From NCBI GenBank assembly GCA_025060175.1, contig JANXBE010000004.1:1-61639 (forward strand): a stretch of 61,639 nucleotides of DNA, given 5' to 3'. The position numbers and the translations under genes are program-made. The notes under the pieces were generated by a model. It did not search any database. It saw nothing but the letters and a program-made list of their open reading frames with translations, and was not told the origin of the DNA. Positions 18,468 through 27,091 of the stretch are shown here, one piece after another; position 1 is the stretch's first letter, and every line of letters starts with the position of its first letter. The DNA comes from Thermomicrobium sp. (GTDB lineage Bacteria > Chloroflexota > Chloroflexia > Thermomicrobiales > Thermomicrobiaceae).

Positions 18468-19394
18468 TTATCGGATCACTCCATCAGGGTTCGTGCTCGC
18501 GCAGATCGCTCTCTCCACGACTCGTTCAGTGGCAGTCGCGACTCGCAGAGTACGGGCAGGGTCGGTCGGAGCTTCCTCGATGGTGAGGACGAAGACGGTG
18601 TCCCCGTCAAAAATCGTGTGCGCTGGCCGAATCGTGCGAGCGATGGCGTCATGTGCGGCGATGGCCATACGGATCAGCGCGTTTTGGTCGACCGGGTAGT
18701 CGGTGGCGACGACGACCAACGTGGTATTCGTCTGTGTCATGTCTTCGTGGGCGGTGCCGCTGAGAATGAGCTCCCGTGCTGGAAGCCAGTCGGACGATTC
18801 CGCGCGGACTCCGGCCAAGATGCGACCGGTCGACGGGTCGATCACCTCGCCAACTGGGTTCACGACGGCCAGCGCGCCCAGGCGATAGTCATCCAACGCC
18901 ACCGTCGCCGCCCCGATCCCGGTAGGTGTCGCCCACTGCCTGCCCCGCAGCTTTCCTGCTGTCGCCCCAGCTCCAGCGCCGATCCGCCCGGACAGCCAGC
19001 CATCCGGACTCGCAGCATCGCACGCGGCGTAACCAGCGTCGCTATCCGGGAAGATCGGTTCCGTGCCGGTGAGATCGTACACGACCGCCGCGGCGACGAT
19101 CGGGACGGGAACGACGGCGGTGGGGAATCCCCGTTGCCGTTCTCGTAACCAGCGCACCACACCATCCGCTGCGGTAAGGCCGAATGCACTACCACCGGTG
19201 AGCAGAACCGCGTCCAGCCGGCGCACGAGGTTTCCCGGGACGAGCACATCGGTTTCGCGCGTCCCTGGTGCGCCTCCACGCACCTCGCGAAACGCGAGTG
19301 CAGGGCGTTCGGCGAGAACGACCGTGCATCCGGTCGTTCCCGAGGGATGCGTCCAGTGACCGACTCGAAATCCCGGGACAGCGTTCGCGATCAC
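18468..19394 (-). CDS. P1 family peptidase (DmpA/S58-like)
   Basis: 308 residues from GTG 19394, which forms a GTGA overlap with the stop of the upstream gene and has GGGAGGGGAG before it; an in-frame ATG at 19511 lies inside the neighbour. Family blocks: PGFRVGHWTHPSGTTGCTVVL, LLTGGSAFGLTAADGVVRWL, GRIGAGAGATAGK, LGALAVVNPVGEV and the Asn-Thr-Thr of TNTTLVVVATD, where N-terminal-nucleophile enzymes of this family self-cleave. They are aminopeptidase/amidases (beta-aminopeptidase, D-esterase). Substrate not predictable. Confidence 0.85.
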   Translation of the reverse strand: MIANAVPGFRVGHWTHPSGTTGCTVVLAERPALAFREVRGGAPGTRETDVLVPGNLVRRLDAVLLTGGSAFGLTAADGVVRWLRERQRGFPTAVVPVPIVAAAVVYDLTGTEPIFPDSDAGYAACDAASPDGWLSGRIGAGAGATAGKLRGRQWATPTGIGAATVALDDYRLGALAVVNPVGEVIDPSTGRILAGVRAESSDWLPARELILSGTAHEDMTQTNTTLVVVATDYPVDQNALIRMAIAAHDAIARTIRPAHTIFDGDTVFVLTIEEAPTDPARTLRVATATERVVERAICASTNPDGVIR

Positions 19395-20182
19395 GGCTCC
19401 CCTCCCTGCGGGCTGACGGCGATGGTCAGTCCCGGATAGGCCAACTCCACCGTACCTGGGAACTGCTCTCGTACCGTGGACAGCGTTGCGACCGTTGCTG
19501 GGCTGTTCCAATAGTGGGTGATGAGCGTTCGCCGAGCATGCGACAAGGTGGCCAGACGGATCGCTTGGAGCAGATCGAGGTGTCCCTCCCGTGCTGCTGG
19601 TTCCGCGTCAGGGAACAATGTCGCCTCCACGATCAAGAGATCGGCGTCGCGTGCGAAGGGCAGGAGCGAATCGTCCCATCCGGTATCAGCGAGGTACACG
19701 AGCGTCGCGCGTTGTCCCTCGATGCGGAGAGCCCAGCAGGGAACCCAATGTCTCGTTCGGCGAAAGGAGACGTGACCCACTGCTGTCGTCAGTGGTGCGT
19801 CGGGATCGTACTCGGCGAGCGCGAAGGTCTCGGTGAAGAAGGTTTCGCTCGATTCAGCGTCCAGCGATAGGACACGTGCGAGTCGCTCGAGATATCGAAG
19901 TCCTCCAGGCGGCAGCCAAACCGACACTCGCCTCTTCTGGAGTCCGGGCGCATACTTGAGCCCGTAGCGAAGGGGAACGAGGTCCAGGACGTGATCCTGG
20001 TGCAGGTGGGTGATGATGATTCCGTCGAGCCGATCCAGCGGTCGATGCCGCAGTAGCTCAGGAAGAATACCCGGTCCGCAATCGACCAAGAGGGTCGCGT
20101 CGTTCTCCGCCACGAGATAGCCGGAGCACCCTTGACCCGGGTTCGGTGAGGCAGGGCTCCCACCGAGCACGATCAGATGCAT
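19391..20182 (-). CDS. Metallo-beta-lactamase fold hydrolase (RNase Z-like)
   Basis: 263 residues. MHLIVLGGSPASPNPGQGCSGYLV at the N-terminus and the zinc motif THLHQDH (H59, H61, D63, H64) with later LADTGWDD, GHLD and ITHYW match the RNase Z/arylsulfatase-like branch of the MBL fold. The short length lacks the exosite arm that true RNase Z uses for tRNA, so a small-ester or phosphodiester hydrolase is equally likely. Leads the minus-strand operon; 723 bases separate it from the divergent nrdJ. Confidence 0.75.
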   Translation of the reverse strand: MHLIVLGGSPASPNPGQGCSGYLVAENDATLLVDCGPGILPELLRHRPLDRLDGIIITHLHQDHVLDLVPLRYGLKYAPGLQKRRVSVWLPPGGLRYLERLARVLSLDAESSETFFTETFALAEYDPDAPLTTAVGHVSFRRTRHWVPCWALRIEGQRATLVYLADTGWDDSLLPFARDADLLIVEATLFPDAEPAAREGHLDLLQAIRLATLSHARRTLITHYWNSPATVATLSTVREQFPGTVELAYPGLTIAVSPQGGEP

Positions 20183-20905
20183 CGAGACGGACCTCCGATC
20201 CGATGACCGACTGTCACCGCGCTATTCGTCCACAACGGTTAGCACATCGACATGGTCCAGCAGAGACAGAGTACCACGAGGAGCCCCAGTGTCTCGTCAC
20301 GAGGATCGTCCGGGTGGAGAGACGCACCGAGCGTTGCGCGTGACCAACCGGGTGCGATGTCCCTCTCTCGGTCGCTCCTGTCCAACGCAACGCTCTCGGC
20401 AGACTGGCGCCGATGCGTTCGATGTGGTCAGTCCACGTTCGGAAGGCTCGGCTGGACGCGTCGGCGCAAAACGGAAGCGTCGTAGGCATCCGTATCACCC
20501 TCATGGAGACAGTGCTTGCCCTCGGTGTGTCGCTACGGAGGCTGGAGCACGGTCCGCAGGCGGCTCAGGTACAGTTCCGCGCGGACGGATGGCTCAGTCC
20601 ACCCGGTGCAGCGTCTGCGCGGTCGGACAGGTTACCCCACTGTCGTGCTCCGCAAACGCGTGTCCGGAATCAGAGAGTGACGATCGCGCTGTCGCGAGGC
20701 GATCGGGAAGGTGGGGCAACCGTGCGGCGCAGGAACCGATCGGTTGTTCGCCGCGGAGAGCTGGCCACGGGCCGGCAGCGCAACGGACCTACTCGTGCCA
20801 TAGCGGTCGTCTTCGCCGGCACTCCGCTGTGGCGGCATGTCGCGTTGGCGCGGGAACACTGCCAGTGAGGTGCCGTGATTCGATCGGCCAGGCAGGAGGT
20901 GCGCG
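20183..20905. other. Long intergenic region upstream of nrdJ
   Basis: 723 bases between divergent genes. Open frames exist (for example 20413-20868) but their translations are Arg/Ser/Gly-rich without recognisable domain and look like GC-rich noise. I looked by eye for a cobalamin riboswitch and for NrdR boxes, and saw neither. A small palindrome CACTG-C-CAGTG lies at 20857-20867, 38 bases before the nrdJ start; it could be an operator or chance. Confidence 0.5.
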
Positions 20906-22666
20906 ATGGCACTCATGCTCAGTGAATCGGCTCGCTCGTTGCTCCGTCTGCGGTACTTGCGTCGAGACGAACAGGGCCGCATCGTGGAGACAGAGGAAGA
21001 GCTCTTTTGGCGCGTGGCGAAGACCGTCGCTGCTGCGGAGGACGCGTTCCCGTGTGCTCGTCGAAGCGACGAAGTGGCGGAGGAGTTCTTCCGCCTGATG
21101 ACCTCGCTTCGGTTTCTCCCGAATACGCCGGCTCTCATCAACGCTGGTACGGAATTAGGGCAGCTTTTCGCGTGCTTCGTGCTGCCGGTGCCTGATTCGT
21201 TGGACGGCATCTTCGGTGCCGTTCGTGATGCGGCAAAGATTCACCAAACGGGCGGAGGGACAGGATTCTCGTTCTCGCACTTACGCCCGCGTGGGGATCT
21301 GGTTCGTTCGACCCGACGACCATCCTCGGGAGCGGTTTCCTTCATCCGCATCTTCGACAGCGCGAGTGACGTCATCGCGACCGAAAGCGTCCGTGGCGGT
21401 GCGAACATGGCTGTCTTGCGCTGCGACCATCCGGACATCCGGGAGTTCATCAACGCCAAACGAGATCCGGCTGCCTTTTCTCGATTCAACTTCTCGGTAC
21501 TGGTGACCGATGCCTTCCTCGAAGCAGCGCGTCAGGGCGGGACGATCGATCTGGTGAATCCACGAACGGGCAAGCCGTTCGGCCAGGTCGATGCACGCGT
21601 ATTGTTCGATGAAATGGTCGACGCGGCATGGGCGGTCGGCGATCCTGGGCTGCTCTTCTCGGACCGAATTCAGCGCGACAACCCCTTGCCAGTCCTCGGT
21701 CCTTTGGAAGCCACGAACCCCTGCGGTGAAGTTCCGCTACACCCATGGGAGGCGTGTGTTCTCGGATCGTTGAACCTCGCAGCCTTCGTCGTTGAGCAGG
21801 ACGGGCAACCCCGCGTCGATGAGGAGAGCTTGAGACAGGCGGTGCGAACGGCGCTGCGCTTTCTGGATGACATGGTCGAGGTCTCTCGGTATCCGAAACG
21901 AGAGATCGAAGCGATCTGCCGCGCGAACCGTAAGGTTGGCCTCGGCATCATGGGGTTCGCGGATCTCCTGCTCGCGATGCGGATTCCGTACGGATCGGAC
22001 GAGTCCGTCGCGGTCGCGGACCGGATCATGGGGCTCGTTCAGTCGACAGCCGTTGACGAGAGTCGCCGGCTCGCTCGGGAGCGCGGTCCTTTTCCGAATT
22101 TTCCGCTCAGTCGGTACGCAGCGCGGGGTGAGCCTCCGCGGCGCAACGCCACCGTGACGACAGTCGCTCCGACTGGCAGTATCAGCATCATTGCCGGTTG
22201 TAGTAGCGGCATCGAGCCCTTGTACGCGCTTGCCTATCGGCATGTCGGTGAATTCGTCGGGGTCGTCGAGCCGCATCCGCTACTTCTCCGAGAACTCACT
22301 CGCCGCGGGCTGTTGGATGCTTCGTTGCTCCAGGACATCGTCGTCACAGGGCGTATCGGTCATCGGACCGATCTACCCGAGGACGTCCGCAGACTGTTTC
22401 GGGTGGCAACGGAGATCACGCCCGACGAGCATGTGACGATTCAAGCAGCGATCCAACGTCATGTGGAGAACGCGGTCAGCAAGACGATCAACCTTCCGTC
22501 GGAGGCGACGCGTGAGGACGTGCGGCGCGCCTTCTTGCTCGCGCATGCGCTGGGGTGCAAGGGAGTCACGGTCTACCGCGAAGGGTCACCACGAGGGCAA
22601 GTATTGCAGGTGCTCGGGCACTGTCTCAGCTGTATGGGAGCGGATGCGTTCCCGGAGACCCCTTGA
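20906..22666 (+). CDS. nrdJ: Adenosylcobalamin-dependent ribonucleotide reductase (class II)
   Basis: 586 residues after GGCAGGAGGTG. Cys273 lies in NPCGE (thiyl radical site); Cys90 (LFACFVLPV) and Cys284 (WEACVLGSLNL) are the redox pair, with the 11-residue spacing between radical and second cysteine that is seen in Thermotoga NrdJ. TGGGTGFSFSHLRP, FFNFSV-like SRFNFSVLVTD and PTGSISIIAGCSSGIEP are substrate-loop blocks. The C-terminus has CLSC (about 573-576), the thioredoxin-reducible pair. No N-terminal ATP cone is visible, so overall activity control by dATP may be absent. It makes dNTPs without oxygen or iron. Confidence 0.93.
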   Translation: MALMLSESARSLLRLRYLRRDEQGRIVETEEELFWRVAKTVAAAEDAFPCARRSDEVAEEFFRLMTSLRFLPNTPALINAGTELGQLFACFVLPVPDSLDGIFGAVRDAAKIHQTGGGTGFSFSHLRPRGDLVRSTRRPSSGAVSFIRIFDSASDVIATESVRGGANMAVLRCDHPDIREFINAKRDPAAFSRFNFSVLVTDAFLEAARQGGTIDLVNPRTGKPFGQVDARVLFDEMVDAAWAVGDPGLLFSDRIQRDNPLPVLGPLEATNPCGEVPLHPWEACVLGSLNLAAFVVEQDGQPRVDEESLRQAVRTALRFLDDMVEVSRYPKREIEAICRANRKVGLGIMGFADLLLAMRIPYGSDESVAVADRIMGLVQSTAVDESRRLARERGPFPNFPLSRYAARGEPPRRNATVTTVAPTGSISIIAGCSSGIEPLYALAYRHVGEFVGVVEPHPLLLRELTRRGLLDASLLQDIVVTGRIGHRTDLPEDVRRLFRVATEITPDEHVTIQAAIQRHVENAVSKTINLPSEATREDVRRAFLLAHALGCKGVTVYREGSPRGQVLQVLGHCLSCMGADAFPETP

Positions 22667-22680
22667 GAGGCCGTGCCGGA

Positions 22681-22724
22681 TCGGGGGAGCGTCGGGATCA
22701 GGCTCGTCCCCAACGCTCCCCCGA
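22681..22724. terminator. Strong hairpin between nrdJ and hsp20 (bidirectional)
   Basis: TCGGGGGAGCGT (22681-22692) pairs perfectly with ACGCTCCCCCGA (22713-22724); a second short stem GGGA/TCCC continues inside the loop. It lies 14 bases after the nrdJ stop and 5 bases from the end of the convergent hsp20 gene, so it can serve both. There is no U tract. Confidence 0.7.
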
Positions 22725-22729
22725 CCTGC

Positions 22730-23161
22730 TCAACTGCGCACCTGCACCGGGATGCGCCGACGTTCGGCAGCTTCGGCTTTCGGCAGCCGGATCTCCAATA
22801 CACCGTGCTCGTAGGACGCTTGGGCCTCGTCTTCCCGAACCGGGGCCGGTAGCGTCAGCGCACGATAGAGGGTGCCAACTCGTCGCTCACGGATGTGCCA
22901 GGTGCCCTTCGTCTCCTCCCGTTCCTCCCGGGTTTCGGCCCGGATAGTCAAGACTCCCTGCCGGATCTCCACGGTAAGATCTTCGGGGCGCACGCCCGGG
23001 AGAGAAGCCCGCACGACGATGGCGTCGTCGGTTTCTTGCAGGTCCACCGGTATACCCAATTCCTCGGTGGCCCGCCAGCGAGTCAGCTCGCTGAACAGCC
23101 GATCGAAGCGTTCCCGCATGGCCTCGAGTTCGCGCCACGGATTCCATGTCGTGATGCTCAT
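22730..23161 (-). CDS. Hsp20/alpha-crystallin small heat shock protein
   Basis: 143 residues from ATG 23161 (AGGGAGGG nine bases upstream; an ATG at 23170 is too close to it). N-terminal helix SITTWNPWRELEAMRERFDRLF and the alpha-crystallin domain: PVDLQETDDAIVVRASLPGVRPEDLTVEIRQGVLTI, with RERRVGTLYRALTLPAPV and GVLEIRLPKAEA. It holds unfolding proteins in the cytosol. Divergent from the HPF-like gene. No CIRCE element was seen. Confidence 0.93.
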   Translation of the reverse strand: MSITTWNPWRELEAMRERFDRLFSELTRWRATEELGIPVDLQETDDAIVVRASLPGVRPEDLTVEIRQGVLTIRAETREEREETKGTWHIRERRVGTLYRALTLPAPVREDEAQASYEHGVLEIRLPKAEAAERRRIPVQVRS

Positions 23162-23322
23162 GGCTGGCATCCCTCCCTTCCAACCTGCTGATCCCAGCCC
23201 ATCGACGGGCTCAAGCATACCGCGAACCGGAGAGGCACGGAAGATCGGCAAGATGGTCCTTCCATAGTATCCTGAGAGAAACCGGTGGGCTCGTGACCGG
23301 CGGGGAAGCGGGAGGAGGACCG

Positions 23323-23736
23323 ATGCGGATCCGGTATCACGATCTCGGTGTCAGCCAGGACAAAGTAAACCATATCGTCGAGCGCGAAATGCGGATCCTC
23401 GAAAGGAAACTCGCTGACCTCGAGGACGATCTGAAAATGCTCGACATCACGATTGAACATCTGCAACGGAGCGATACGTATGTCGCCCGTCTTCATCTGC
23501 GGCTACCGGGACCGGACATTGCCGCGAAAGGGGAGGGGCAAAATCCAGCGCAGGCGCTGCGAGACGCCTTCTCCGACCTCTATGATGCCCTCGAACGCCA
23601 ACTCGCGAAGATCCGCAACGAAGCATTCATTCGCCGAGCCCGCCAGCACCCGAGCCTCGCCCGACCGGCAGGGGTGCCGCCAGAGGAGGCGGAGTCGCAC
23701 GAAACCGAGGAATCGACACCCGGGAGTGAACGATGA
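23323..23736 (+). CDS. HPF/RaiA-like ribosome-associated protein
   Basis: 137 residues from ATG 23323 (GGGAGGAGG upstream). The region 35-75 (DLKMLDITIEHLQRSDTYVARLHLRLPG) and 80-110 (AKGEGQNPAQALRDAFSDLYDALERQL) resemble the ribosome hibernation promoting factor fold: beta strands, then a helix that ends in a basic segment (KIRNEAFIRRARQ). It is divergent from typical HPF, and lacks the long HPF dimer domain. Overlaps the next gene by ATGA. Role in 70S/100S hibernation is an inference. Confidence 0.6.
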   Translation: MRIRYHDLGVSQDKVNHIVEREMRILERKLADLEDDLKMLDITIEHLQRSDTYVARLHLRLPGPDIAAKGEGQNPAQALRDAFSDLYDALERQLAKIRNEAFIRRARQHPSLARPAGVPPEEAESHETEESTPGSER

Positions 23737-24431
23737 GTTCGACAGGGTCGTTGGAATTCGAACGCGAACGGCTGCTGGCGAAGTTGCGGCAACATCTGGA
23801 GAGTGTCCCACTGGAGTCAGCTGGGGAACCATCGACCCGCCGCGAATCGCTCGCGTTACAGATCGTCGAGCACTATCGGCCGTTGCGGCGGTTCGTACAC
23901 CGTGAGATCGGTCGATTCGTCGCGTTCGGTGTCGTCCCGCCTGGTGTGTTGAGCGATCAGGACGTCGCGGACACCGTTGTGGTGCGGGCGTTGCAACACT
24001 GGCGAGAGGCGCCCGAGCGTGGTCTCTTCCGGTGGTTGCGACGGACCGCGCGGCGTGTCGTCCGGCAACTGGTCGAGGAGGAACGTCGTCGGATCGAGCA
24101 TGAACGGTCGCTCGACGAGCCGGTCGCCTTCCAAGGAGACGAGTGGCCGGATCAGGTGGTGCGTCTGGCCGATATCCTCGCGGACCCCACGGCACAGTTG
24201 CCGGAAGATGTCGTCGTTTCTGAAGAAGCGCAGCGGATTCTCGCGAACGCGTTGGATCGGTTGCCAGAGACCTGGCGCGAGGTCTTTCTCTTGAAGGTCG
24301 ACGGATGGTCGGACGAGCAGATTGCACATGCGGAAGGAATGGCGGAGGAGGACGTGCGGCGGATCGTCGAGGCTAGCCGCGCCTTTCTCGCCGATCTGCT
24401 CCGCGAGTATCGACAGGAACTCGAGGTCTGA
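23733..24431 (+). CDS. Sigma-70 family (ECF-like) RNA polymerase sigma factor
   Basis: 232 residues. The first half has region-2-like sequence: IVEHYRPLRRFVHREIGRFVA and LSDQDVADTVVVRALQHW, with ALFRWLRRTARRVVRQLVEEERRR. The second half (region 4) is ALDRLPETWREVFLLKVDGWSDEQIAHAEGMAEEDVRRIVEASRAFL, a helix-turn-helix. Starts inside the HPF-like gene (ATGA), so translation is coupled. No adjacent anti-sigma factor is visible. Confidence 0.75.
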   Translation: MSSTGSLEFERERLLAKLRQHLESVPLESAGEPSTRRESLALQIVEHYRPLRRFVHREIGRFVAFGVVPPGVLSDQDVADTVVVRALQHWREAPERGLFRWLRRTARRVVRQLVEEERRRIEHERSLDEPVAFQGDEWPDQVVRLADILADPTAQLPEDVVVSEEAQRILANALDRLPETWREVFLLKVDGWSDEQIAHAEGMAEEDVRRIVEASRAFLADLLREYRQELEV

Positions 24432-24455
24432 GACGAGGGGCCGATCGGGGGCGAG

Positions 24456-25820
24456 ATGGCAACGAGTCAGTTCGAACTCGCGCTCTCGACCGACCTGTAC
24501 GAGTTGACGATGGCCTCCAGTTACGATGCCCTGGGGCGACATGGTCGAGCGGTTTTCAGCCTGTACGTGCGAAAACTCCCGGAGCATCGACACTTTCTCG
24601 TCGTGGCCGGCGTGAATGAACTTCTCGAACGATTGGTTGCCCTGCGGTTCGACGATGAAACACGGGCGTATCTCCGGACGTTGCCGATGCTTCGGCCGGA
24701 CTTCGTGGACTCGCTCGCCTCGTTCCGCTTTCACGGAGACGTGTGGGCAGTACGCGAGGGGACCGTGATTTTTGCGGACGAACCGATTCTCGAAGTCGAG
24801 GCGCCGATCGACCAAGCACAGTTGGTCGAGACACTGGTTCTCAACGCGATTCATTATCCGACGTTAGTGGCGACCAAGGCAGCACGATGTCGGCTGGCCG
24901 CTCCGGGCAAGACGCTCGTCGATTTCGGACTGCGGCGCACCCCGAGTTTGGAGGCCGGGTTGGCAGCTGCCCGCGCAGCCTATCTGGCTGGATTCGCCGC
25001 CACGAGTAACGTGCTCGCTGGGGCGCGCTACGGCATCCCGGTCAGCGGAACGGTTGCTCACTCGTTCATCGAGTCGTTTCCGTCGGAGCTGGAAGCGTTT
25101 CGGGCGTTCGCTCGGACCTATCCGGGTGATCCGATCCTCTTGATCGATACGTACGATACGCTGCGGGGCGCTGAGCATGCAGTCATCGTCGCGCGAGAAC
25201 TGGCGGCCGAAGGACGCCGGGTGCGCGCCGTCCGCCTCGACAGCGGCGACTTGGCGGAACTCAGTCGTGCCGTGCGAGCGCTTCTCGACCGCTCTGGATT
25301 TCCCGATATTCAGATTTTCGCGAGCGGTGGTTTAGACGAATATGAACTCCATGCGCTCGAAGCGACGGGTGCGCCGATCGATGGATACGGAATCGGCTCC
25401 AGACTCGGGACGTCGACCGACGCTCCCTTGGCCGACATGGCATACAAGTTGGTCGAGTACGATGGAGAGCCGGTGTTGAAGCTGAGCACCGGGAAACGGA
25501 CCCTCGTCGGAGCGAAACAGGTGTGGCGCCGGATCGGCAGGGATGGACACTACAGCGAAGACCTGATCGCGTTGCGTGACGAGCCGCCTCCTGGGCCAGA
25601 TTGGATACCGCTGCTGCGCCCAGTCATGCGCGGGGGTGAGATTCTGGAGAGGCCCGCGCTCCCCGAACTGCGTGCCCACCACCAGAGCGAGATCGATCGC
25701 CTACCGCCGTGGTTGCGAGTGCTCGCGCCGACCGCGACGTATCCGGTTCGACTGAGCGACCGGCTACGAGCCCGACAGCTGCAGGCTGAGGAGACCATTC
25801 GTCGCCGAGAAGGGCTTTGA
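24456..25820 (+). CDS. pncB: Nicotinate phosphoribosyltransferase
   Basis: 454 residues. LSTDLYELTMASSYDALGRHGRAVFSLYVRKLPEHRHFLVVAG, DFGLRRTPSLEAGLAAARAAYLAGFAATSNVLAG, GTVAHSFIESF, DTYDTLRGAEHAV, VRLDSGDLAELSRAVR and GTSTDAPLADMAYKLVEY are the standard blocks of bacterial/plant NAPRTase. It makes nicotinate mononucleotide in NAD salvage. The downstream glycosyltransferase starts at the pncB stop. Confidence 0.94.
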   Translation: MATSQFELALSTDLYELTMASSYDALGRHGRAVFSLYVRKLPEHRHFLVVAGVNELLERLVALRFDDETRAYLRTLPMLRPDFVDSLASFRFHGDVWAVREGTVIFADEPILEVEAPIDQAQLVETLVLNAIHYPTLVATKAARCRLAAPGKTLVDFGLRRTPSLEAGLAAARAAYLAGFAATSNVLAGARYGIPVSGTVAHSFIESFPSELEAFRAFARTYPGDPILLIDTYDTLRGAEHAVIVARELAAEGRRVRAVRLDSGDLAELSRAVRALLDRSGFPDIQIFASGGLDEYELHALEATGAPIDGYGIGSRLGTSTDAPLADMAYKLVEYDGEPVLKLSTGKRTLVGAKQVWRRIGRDGHYSEDLIALRDEPPPGPDWIPLLRPVMRGGEILERPALPELRAHHQSEIDRLPPWLRVLAPTATYPVRLSDRLRARQLQAEETIRRREGL

Positions 25821-25822
25821 CG

Positions 25823-27073
25823 GTGCTGCATCGGGTGCGCGTTGCTCCGGTCTCCCTCGACACGTACCGCGACGCGGTGCCGGCGGAGCAGGTCGCCGAG
25901 TTGGAGGACTTGGGACGTCGCCTGCATGGCCTGCGGGTGGCGCACATCAACGCGACGCCGTACGGGGGCGGCGTTTCTGAACTCTTGCGTTCGAGTGTCG
26001 CTTTGGAGTGCGGACTCGGGCTCACGGTGGACTGGTTGGTCATCTCGGGCGACAGCCGCTTTTTCGAGGTCACGAAGGCCCTCCACAACGGACTCCAGGG
26101 TGCTCCGTTCGTCGTGACCGCGGACCTCGAGGAGACCTATGTCCTCAACAACCGGGCCAACGCAGCAGCGTTGCCGGGGGAGTACGACGTCATCATCGTC
26201 CATGACCCACAACCGGCTGCGCTCCGTGCCTTTTCGTCGCTGCCGACGACTCGATGGGTCTGGCGCTGCCATATCGACACGGCCGAGCCGCACCCGACCG
26301 CAGAGCAGTTCCTTCTCCGCTGGCTCGACGGTTACGACACGCTCGTCTTCACGATGGCGGAGTTCGTGGTCCCGGCACTGCGTGGACGACCGATCGAGCT
26401 CTTTGCGCCTGGGATCGACCCGCTGAGTCCCAAGAATCTCCCGGTACCGCCCTCCTTGTGCAAGCGTGTGGTGTCTTGGCACGGTGTGGACACGCAACGA
26501 CCGCTGCTCTTGCAGGTGTCGCGCTTCGATCCCTGGAAAGATCCGTTCGGGGTCATTCGCGTTTTTCGGATCGCCCGAGAACATATTCCGGGTTTGCAGC
26601 TCGCGCTGCTCGGATCGATGGCACTCGACGATCCGGAAGCCTGGCGGCTCTACGAGCAACTGCGAGCGGAAGCAGAGCGAGAGAGCGATCTCTTCATCGG
26701 CACGAACCTGACTGGCGTCAGCTTCGTGGAAGTGAACGCGTTTCAGCGCAGCGCGTCGGTCGTTATCCAGAAGTCCCTCCGCGAAGGATTCGGGCTCGTC
26801 GTGAGCGAAGCCCTTTGGAAGGAAACTCCAGTCGTCGCCGGGCGGAGCGGAGGAATCACGTTGCAAATGGAGGATGGTGTCGGCGGATACCTCGTCGATC
26901 CGAGGGACGAGGATTCATTCGCTCGGCACGTCGTAGCGTTGATCCAGGATCGAGCACTGGCGCGGACACTTGGACGATTGGGCAGGCAACGGGTTCGTGA
27001 GCGATTTCTGATCACCCGGTACGTGCGGGACGAACTCCGCGTGCTGGCGCGACTGGTCGGACAGGATTGCTGA
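25823..27073 (+). CDS. GT4 trehalose synthase-like glycosyltransferase
   Basis: 416 residues. GTG 25823 (GAGAAGGG eight bases before) is preferred to a TTG at 25817. HINATPYGGGVSELLRSSVALECGLGLTVDW at residues 35-66 and IIVHDPQPAALRAF and IDTAEPHPTAEQF match the trehalose glycosyltransferring synthase (TreT) family of retaining GT4 enzymes; the C-terminal half has LLQVSRFDPWKDP, QKSLREGFGLVVSEALWKETPVV and GGYLVDPRDEDSFA. It could make trehalose from NDP-glucose and glucose. Coupled to pncB for unknown reason. Confidence 0.8.
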   Translation: MLHRVRVAPVSLDTYRDAVPAEQVAELEDLGRRLHGLRVAHINATPYGGGVSELLRSSVALECGLGLTVDWLVISGDSRFFEVTKALHNGLQGAPFVVTADLEETYVLNNRANAAALPGEYDVIIVHDPQPAALRAFSSLPTTRWVWRCHIDTAEPHPTAEQFLLRWLDGYDTLVFTMAEFVVPALRGRPIELFAPGIDPLSPKNLPVPPSLCKRVVSWHGVDTQRPLLLQVSRFDPWKDPFGVIRVFRIAREHIPGLQLALLGSMALDDPEAWRLYEQLRAEAERESDLFIGTNLTGVSFVEVNAFQRSASVVIQKSLREGFGLVVSEALWKETPVVAGRSGGITLQMEDGVGGYLVDPRDEDSFARHVVALIQDRALARTLGRLGRQRVRERFLITRYVRDELRVLARLVGQDC

Positions 27074-27091
27074 ATCTTCGGGAGGTCCCGG

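Noticed and set aside
20413-20868. ORF of 151 residues upstream of nrdJ
   Set aside because: No ribosome site of note, no known motif, Arg-rich composition like shadow frames; region treated as intergenic.
20183-20905. Cobalamin riboswitch before the B12-dependent reductase
   Set aside because: Neither the B12 box nor the core pairing blocks were seen by eye. A covariance-model search would be decisive.
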